Below are positions 56,090 to 64,000 of a DNA stretch of 64,000 nucleotides, piece by piece (positions within the stretch are counted from its first letter, which is position 1; every line of letters starts with the position of its first letter). The stretch spans positions 372,001 through 436,000 of the forward strand of contig JBAJFE010000062.1 in NCBI GenBank assembly GCA_037903355.1, read 5' to 3'. A program made the translations under genes and the position numbers. The stretch is from Trichuris trichiura. Taxonomy: Eukaryota > Nematoda > Enoplea > Trichinellida > Trichuridae. The notes beneath the pieces were generated by a model, which saw only the letters and a list, made by a program, of their open reading frames with translations, was not told the origin of the DNA and searched no databases.

Positions 56090-58380
56090 ATATCGGAACT
56101 TGAAAAGTTTTGTCATTTGTACGTTTTCTGACTTACTTGAAGGCCCAATGGATACAGTGCTCCCGTTTGAGCTATTCGTAACTTCAGGAATACATGTTCT
56201 AACGATTACTGTTATATTGCCGCGGTTGTCGTATCATAAAGCACGGCAACCTGTAAGACCAAAGCATTCAGAAACTGTATGAAATATGAGATATCATACA
56301 CTTTTACATACGTACCTGCAACGGAAACATACTCTCTAAAGATTTCACAAGGTTGTAGAATGCAAAGTTGCAGAAATTTAAGCAGCTGCAAGACGCAGCA
56401 CTGAATGCATTCATTCACGAGTCGGAGGATCAAGGAAAAAGTGAAAGCTCCCAAAGGAGAAAGAGAAATATGTTTTCGCGACTGGAAGCGATTGCTCATC
56501 ATGAAAACATCCTCTTTCACAGAAAGCGAGAACTTGAGAAGGTTTCGCCATTTGTCCGCCGTCTTACTTTTTGAAAGCCCAATAAACATTCGACCAGTTT
56601 AGGCACTTGCAGGGGGCATTTAGCCATCGTAATTTAATCGCCGTGAGGTACCGATGTCCTGCTTACGAACATTTCCGTAAACATTTAACAACTCATCAGG
56701 AAGCAGCATGCGCCGACAAGACGACCATATTTTTTGCTTCTTTGTTAGACAACGGAAACTGGCGAGATGGCTGAAACAAGCTTGTCCTCCAGCTGACTTT
56801 CCTGCATTCGACAAGTCTAAGCGCTTGCAGAATTTAATCTTCGTGGAATGGTAGTGCCCACCTGCGAACACTTCTGTGAAAGCTTAATAACTCCTCCAGG
56901 ACGTCTAGGTTGTTCAAAGACTTGAGCAACCTTCCTTTTTTCTCCACATAAGCTCTCTTTTGATGGAGAACACACTAAGTGATTTCGTAAGCGCGCAACA
57001 AATGGAGCTCTTCAGACGATTTCAGCAAAGAATCCTTACATATTCAGCTAACGTCCTGTACAGACTGGTCACGTCAGAGCTGCTAACAGAAGCGACTATT
57101 TTCAAGAAAGCACATAAGCTTTCTTAACATTTAAAGTTCTACAATTTTCTCACATGGGCACAATTCATGGTTCCGGTCACAACAAGCATGGATTCCACAA
57201 CCCGATACGCCCGTTAGTAGTAACGTAAAAGAGCGACCGACCAAAGTCGAACAGTGTTCAGTCCCTCCAAAATGATCATGTCAACGAGGCTAGCACTTTC
57301 GTGCCAAATCTGCCGCCAGTATAAGTCGCAAAATCCGATAGAGCAGACTTCAGTAATTTTACGTATAGCGAACTGCGATTACTCTACACTTCCCATTGCT
57401 TCTGCATCAGTAAGACTTCACGCATGTATCACAGAAGAATCAAACCTTAATGCACGGCCAATTGGGAAATATCATCAAAACAATCACTTGCGGGACAAAG
57501 TTGACCACGATGAACAATTTGAGGTACCAATTACCCCTAGCCGTAACTGGAAACAGAGCCTGGAACAAAGCATCCATTTCCTCAGCACTTGGGTGATTGA
57601 TTTTCCCTAAGACATACATACATGGCGGTGCCTCATCCGGTCATTCGTTGAGCTATATTGTGAGCTAAGGACCATAGCAAGAGACAGAAAGTTGCGTTTG
57701 TTAGTACACAAGTGCTACCAACGCACTGATGCATCGAAACAGTCAAAAACCACACAGGATACAAGTCGTTATTGTATATGTACCTAAAAAGAAATTACTT
57801 CGCTTCAACCTTTTGGAAGCCATATGAATTTAACAACATTCAATTTCAGATTCCCTTGAATATCGACACTTCGTTTCCTTCACTCCACTATGCACTGAAT
57901 ATTAAAAAAGGATTCAACGTGTCTATAGCGAGCTTGAAGTTCACATAGGCACTAAGAGTGACGCGATTCGTCTGCAGTAAAGCATTTAGCTTCGAGAAAC
58001 TAGGATCTAAAGGCCGTTTTCCCAGTTCTTCCGATGTTCAGAGTCATTTCCATGAAACGGAAACGCCAAAAGTAGACATGTGAAAGACTATACGCTGGCC
58101 ACAGAGAGCGAAGTACCAACATGACCGCATCTTTCGTCTTCATTCGTAGTACAAAATGTACTCACACCAGTAACACCAGTGAAGCAATCTGAGCACACTT
58201 ATACGTGTCGGATAAGCAGCCACCAACTGCACCGGGTAGAAGAAAGTTCTGCATCTTAAGCCTTGACACATGTCTTTTATCAATCCCAGCCTTGCTGCGC
58301 ATATATTCCAGGATGCCCACAACATGCAAATGGAGAATAATTCAAAAGTATTAGGACGTAAGTGCAAACAGGCCATTGTG
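56090..58380 (-). repeat. Unknown repeat family, copy R2
   Basis: It aligns in the same order with 61260-63590. Shared blocks include CATTCAGAAACT.TATGA, ATATCATACACTTT, CAGCATGCGCCGACAAGA, GGCGGTGCCTC, AACGCACTGATGCAT and ACAGTAAAGCATTT. Identity is about 70-75% with indels; the offset grows from 5.18 to 5.38 kb. No long shared open frame survives. Conserved short blocks on the minus strand (SLSPLGAFTFS versus SSFPLGAFTSF) may be coding traces. The orientation is assigned so that R1 is plus. Confidence 0.7.
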
Positions 58381-61259
58381 AAAGTGAAAGTGTTGCAAAC
58401 CAGCTGCTATTGTTAGGCATAGTGCTCTAAGATGGTCAACAAAGTGCATGTACATCGTACAACACTTTGCACATCCAACAATAGTCGGTGTGTCTTTCTT
58501 ACGCATCAAAAACTGAGCGACGTGAGCAAACGCAACGAAATAGTCAAACTTACGCTTTCATCCGAAGTCAAAGGCCCATAGCACAGCTTAAATCTCCAGC
58601 AACAAACTTTCTGTCTCTAACTCAAGCTATTGTTTGAAGAGCAGCGAACCCCACTGAACAGTGTGAACTCAACTTGAACGGTTGAAAGTGGGCCAGCTAC
58701 TCAAGGGACGCTTTAATTGTAAACCAAGCGCTTCCACCTCCACAAATCAGAAACACCAGAAGTAATTTTTGCCAAACCATATACCATTTTCATGAAAATC
58801 CTTACAACAATCTCTCCCTGTAATCATAGAAAAAAGTTGAAAGAAAAATGTCCAAAGCTGATTCCACTCACACACCTTCACGATGGATAAAGCGCACTTC
58901 AACCACTGCGGTTAAGAAATGGAAACTCTTTATGTCGTTCAACGTGAAACTTTCACTGCCTATGCAAAGCCAGCAGCTGTAAATTCCCAGTGTGCATCAT
59001 TTTGCTTTCAGACTTCAGTCCCAAGAAAAAACTGGTGCAGGAAGGACTACAGCGGCCTAACCAAATAACTGCTGTCAGAATTCCTTGACTGGCAGCGGAC
59101 TGTTTTAAAATGACCTTTCAGACGAATCATAGGTGCAAGCACCACTTGTAATGAAGTAACTGATTGAGGTGCAGTTGGGTATCATCGAATGATCTTCACA
59201 TGGCCACATCGAGTGCCCCGCAGAATACTTGACCCGCCTCTGGCCGATTCCTTTGGATACACCTGCAGACCATAGACAGCCCCATAGCGAATGATCGGTC
59301 AGCGTACCATAAACAAAAGGGTCCGGCAATAACAAAGCAAATGGAAACCACGACAGAAGGGATAGGTTTTCATAAACTTACCGATCAGGAAATCAACTTT
59401 CGTGAAGCCTGTATGATGATTACACATGTAGAACCGAATCTAATTCAAACAGCTGTACAAACGACACAGCTTGTCTAGTGAACTAACTTTGACAGTTCCC
59501 CTGCTTATCCATAATTTGTTGTTCCAAGAAAACCACGGATGCAACAATATGCCGCTCTGGTAAGGAGTACTCCGAGAAGGCACAAGTGTTCGACTCAGAA
59601 CACCAAGCGCTACCAAGATAAACTTCACCGAGAACCATTGAGAACATGGAATACTTCAACTACAAAGATCCCACTGCTTACGCAAACTTCACAGTGGCCA
59701 ATTTCCAGCTTCTCTTGCATCCATTCTCGATACTCATACGCAGAATCTAACATACAGCGCTAATGCCTGAGTCAGTGCGAATTCCCAGGAAAACATAGCA
59801 ATGTTAGACTACGCTGGACAAGACAAACGATTTCGGGAACCGATTGACACTAATCGTATGTTCAAACATCAGCAAAGTAGAAATACAAATTTCCGGTGCA
59901 TACTGTCCTTTGCACATTAATAGAAACACATGATTCTTCGCCGTATGCTCCACAACTGTAGCAAACTAAACAACAGTTGAATATTGTCGCAAAAGTGCCT
60001 CAGGAAAACTTCCACGACGTTCTACACGGAGCAAAAGCACAAACGACGAACAGACTCCATCAAAATACAACAGCGTCGACAAGAGCTATTTCCACTTCTG
60101 CTATTTAGCTTCTGTTTCAATCACACACCATCGTTTCCTCAGCGATATTTTGGCCATTCTGTTTAGTTGACTTTGTGAGAGTTGAGATAGAGTAACAAAG
60201 ACGATCAACTTCTTGCGATGATTGGAAAAGGTCAAATCTCACAAAACTCCGTTTTTCTTCAACAGCACTAAACGGGTCTACTCTGCACTTCAAGCAACTT
60301 TGGCAGTGCAACAGAGCAACCCGCTCAGGATGTGGCGTTTCAAGAAAGGGTGCACTTACATCTCTGATGGACAGACGTAGAGAGTTTGATACACCTGGGA
60401 ACTCTGCCACTCGCCTGACCATTGTTCCCATGGGGGGTAAGCGAGAACCTTCAATAGTACCGCACATGTTCAAGAGCACGCAATATACTCGACGATATCA
60501 ACAAACAGTACCTACAAGCGATGTTAAGAGGCACCGCGGTCGACAAAACTTCAGAGAAGAAAAGTCCATCGGTGATGTAGAGGGAACAAACACAAATGCA
60601 ATTGCGAAAAGCGTACCTCTTCCACAGCTTCGCAAAGCATCGAACATGAATGGCTATTGCACGAAGATATGTCACTTCTGGCGGATATAACCAATGCTGG
60701 AAACCGTTCATTCTGAGCACTAAAGCTTGCGAATTCAGCATAAGCAGCAATAACAGTAAATAGTCCTTGTCACCACGTTTCCACTGGTACAGATACTTGC
60801 TCAAAGTGCCAAATTGGCTTAACATCCATAATGCTTAATTCAATACACTTGGCAAAATCGCCTGACAGGCGTAACAGACAGTGACAAACAGAAGAAAACT
60901 CTCTCCACACTAGCTCGAAAACGACGTTGCAGAAGAACTAATGATTCCTTGAAGAACACTCGATAAGCTTGAAACCATAATGGCTCTGCACATTGAAGAC
61001 TGATACAGTTGGACATGTGAAGAAACGGTACTCTCTTGAGCAGCATTGGCAGAAATAAACCACCGACAACCAAAACGGGAAAGCTTTTGGTGGTTATGTT
61101 ACTATTGAAACGTCCACTTCGTCCTCAAGAAAATTTCAAACCGTATTCGCAGAATCTTACGGAAATTCCATTGCTTTATCAAATAGACGGCCAACAAAAA
61201 CCGGTCACGTGACTCGACGTTATCAGCAATCCACTGGCAAGAGATATGGGCATAAAAAT
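58381..61259. other. Unassigned sequence between repeat copies R2 and R3
   Basis: About 2.9 kb with no supported gene. Near 60360-60480 a minus-strand open segment (RLPPMGTMVRRVAEFPGVSN) ends in a good donor (GTAAGTG at 60361-60355). It may be an isolated exon or part of the repeat family. I could not find a matching upstream or downstream exon. Confidence 0.3.
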
Positions 61260-63890
61260 CACTACTGAATACTCAGTCGTTTCACTGAATAGCTTGCTGA
61301 AACGACGGCATGCCGTAACAAAATATCACTTCATAGATGTACCACTCCTGTTTGAGCCACTGGTAACCTCACGGACCCATGTTTTAACGCATACTGTTAA
61401 CTTGTCACGGTTGTCATATCATAAAGCATGGCATCCTGCAGCAGTGAAGCATTCAGAAACTTTATGATATATCATACACTTTCACGTACGTACCTGCAAC
61501 AGAAACACGCTCTCCAAAGACTTCAAGAAGTTGTAGAAAGCAAAGCCAATGAAATTCAGGCATCTGCAGAACGCAGCGCGCTGAGTGTATTCATGCACGA
61601 GTCGAATGAATCATAAAACTAGTGAAAGCTCCCAAGGGAAAACTAGAAGTTTGTTTCAGCGACTGGACGCAATTAATCATCGTGAAAACATCGTTTCCTA
61701 CGGAAGGTGAAAACTTGGAAAGGTTTTGCTTTTTGTCCGCCATCTGACTTTCGTGAACTCTCAATATACATTCAACGAGTTCAGGCATTTGCAGGGAGCA
61801 ATTTGCTACAGTAATTTAATCGGCGTGACGCGGTAGTCTCCAACACACGAACACTTCTGTAAAAGATTAACAACTCATCCGGGAGCAGCATGCGCCGACA
61901 AGATGACCGTATTGTTTTGCTTCTTTGCTGGACGATGGAAGACAGTCAAATGGCTGAAACAAGCAGCATGCAGCCTCTCCTTCAGTGTCACGAGCCAGTG
62001 CGTTCGAGAATGTGAACGAGGATTCTTTCGCTGCTCAAGAGCGTCCGGTAGAACAAAAATCGCCATTTCGGTTATATCTTTATACATCCCGTGAGGCTGT
62101 TGAAGGATGCAACAGAGGCTGCAGAATGGATTACATCTTCGCTCACAACTGCATCGCATAGCGTGATTTTAACGTCCTATTCAGTTAGAGGGAAGTGTGC
62201 TCATTGGAAAACCGGTCGCAAGCAGTAATGAAGCTCAGAATCTTCAATGACGCAAGCAGTACGCCGGATTTTTCTTCAATGAACTTATCCAACACACAGA
62301 ATCTGCCATCCCCAAAGCGCGGTCACCAACGTGACATGAACCATTGGTCAGATGGTTGGATGATCTCACATAATTAAGTATTGTCCAATCCGGCACTGGA
62401 CAAACGGTCAGCCTTAACAAGCACGTCTACAGAAGCCTTCACCTGCTGGCCGACCAGTTTTTAATCGTTGGCATCCACTGCTCAAAATTTGGCCGCACAT
62501 ACTGGAAAAGCACATATGCCAGGCGGACGTCTGGTAAAAGAACATGCCGACTCGCATGTATACCGACAGCAATCAGAAATCAACAGAGCCATCCAAGGGA
62601 AATCTTTCGTTCTGCTCAACTTCATCCTCAGTTCTGTACAAAGAGCATTCAAACCAGGTTCATCGATGACAACAACATGTCCAATGACTTGGCCAACCTT
62701 TCACTTCTCTACACAAAAGCATTTTTGCTGTGAAACAGACGCAAAAACATTCAGTCGTTTCATCAGTGAGCAGCTAATGAAGCACACGAGTCGATTTCGG
62801 CAAAGAGCACCTCCATAATCAGCTAACGGCCTGTATGAACTGGTCACGCCTGGGCGATTAACAGAAGCAACATTCTTCAAGAAACCACTTCAGCTTTCTT
62901 AACTCTTAGACAATCCTTTGCGGGATAAGGTTGCCTATGATGAACAGTTTTAGGCATCCATTTTCTTTGCATTTGCGTCATTGCGTTCCGCTGTGACATA
63001 CATGCACGGCGGTGCCTCGCCTAATCATCCGTTGAAGTATATTATCAGCTCTTGACAACAGCGAATGGCAGAGAATTACTTTTGAGTACACAGATCGTGC
63101 TAACGCACTGATGCATTGAAATAGACAGAAACGATACGAGACACGAGCCATTAGTGTATACTTACCGAAAAGAAAATTACTTTCCTTTTGAAAAACATGG
63201 GAATTCAACCTCACGCGATTTGAGTCTTCATTAAATATCGACACTTCGACTCCTTTCGTCACAATATGCCTGGGATGTCACAAAGGGAATTCCAGTACGT
63301 TTAACGGCAGCTTGGACTCCACATTGGCACTTAGAGTGAGGAATGTCGTCCACAGTAAAGCATTTTATCTTCGAGAAACTGCAGATCACATGAGCAGTCT
63401 CATAGTTCTTACTATTTTCAGTGTGCTTTTCATGAAACGGAAATGCCGAAAGCAGACATGCGAAAGGCTAAACGCTGGCGACAAATGACTGTATATTTCG
63501 TCTTCATTCATCGTACAAAATGTAGTGACACTTGCAGTACCGCTTAAGCAATCTGAGCACACGTACTCTTGCCGGCACACCAAATACTAACCGCACCATG
63601 TCGAGGAAAGCTTTACAGTGTAAGGCTAAGCACATCTGCTTCACCAATCAAAGCGTTGCAGCGAATATGTTGCAGACTGACTTTCATGTTGTGTATCATA
63701 GATTAAGTGGAGAAAAGAGACATTTTCCATATGAACATATAGCACCGCTGCGTTGGAATTCCACCGGCAGACTACGTTCGACGCATCAAAACAAAACGTT
63801 TCAGTGCTGCGATTACAATAGTGACAAAGCCTGTCGTGGTCCAAAGGAGTTGGGTGTCAGTCACGAGTACTATAGCTGATTTTCACTGCG
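61260..63890 (-). repeat. Unknown repeat family, copy R3
   Basis: The longest copy. Its left and middle parts match R2, and its right 580 bp match R1 on the opposite strand. On its minus strand near 63243-63312, a single GTACTGGAATTCCCTTTGTG, then ACATCCCAGGCATATTG segment matches the monomer of the 57-bp minisatellite attached to R1. Coding frames are broken. The window ends about 110 bp further on. Confidence 0.7.
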
Positions 63891-64000
63891 CTCCAAAGCA
63901 GCTATTCACTTTTTCTTTGTTTTTATTGAGCCAAAAGTGGTCATCGCTGGAAACGACAAAATCACTATAATAACCACAGCCTTGTCGAAACTGTTCCACA

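Overview
This is a nuclear genome segment of a nematode. The clearest marker is a cuticle collagen at 36136-37286 with the nematode-specific N-terminal domain, a furin-type basic site and interrupted Gly-X-Y blocks. An MSP-domain gene (32295-33885), many GT-AG introns of about 45-60 bp, and a dense gene half next to a repeat-rich half agree. I infer a clade I (Dorylaimia) worm, most likely a whipworm (Trichuris), from intron size and base composition. No marker gene here fixes the species.

Left half (0.6-37.3 kb), mostly conserved single-copy genes. LENG1-like (+) and UQCR10 (+) are followed by DRG1 (-). RBM26/27-like (+) spans 15 exons, and its intron 11 holds a Penelope-like retroelement (PLE). 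Then come a CRAL-TRIO/GOLD lipid-transfer gene (+, intronless), a hAT transposase broken by one frameshift (-), IST1 (-), RUVBL1 (+), GTF3C6-like (-), a BAR-domain gene (+), YEATS4/GAS41 (-), an intronless pyruvate kinase (+), an MSP-domain gene (+) and the cuticle collagen (+). I rebuilt exon structures from splice sites and reading-frame continuity; all the multi-exon models close in frame.

Functional links: RUVBL1 and YEATS4 are both subunits of SRCAP/TIP60-type chromatin complexes and lie about 2.9 kb apart. DRG1 (translation GTPase), RBM26 (nuclear RNA-binding), GTF3C6 (Pol III initiation), UQCR10 (complex III) and IST1 (ESCRT-III) are housekeeping genes. They are packed head-to-head or tail-to-tail with short intergenic gaps.

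Right half (37.3-64 kb), gene-poor. It has three tRNA genes (Ser-UGA, Lys-UUU, Pro-CGG), one unrecognised multi-exon gene on the minus strand (41604-43643), hAT fragments, and a 57-bp minisatellite of about 20 units (50195-51370). There is also a cluster of three damaged pogo/Tigger-like transposons (52.2-55.7 kb). A decayed repeat family of unknown type has three copies (49.6, 56.1-58.4 and 61.3-63.9 kb).

Most notable observations: (1) a recently inserted PLE with an exact 15-bp target duplication and essentially identical inverted ends, whose reverse transcriptase frame is nonetheless broken several times; (2) a hammerhead-ribozyme-like core in those ends, with a diverged relic at 54.1 kb; (3) the minisatellite monomer can be traced to a single-copy segment inside the unknown repeat family.
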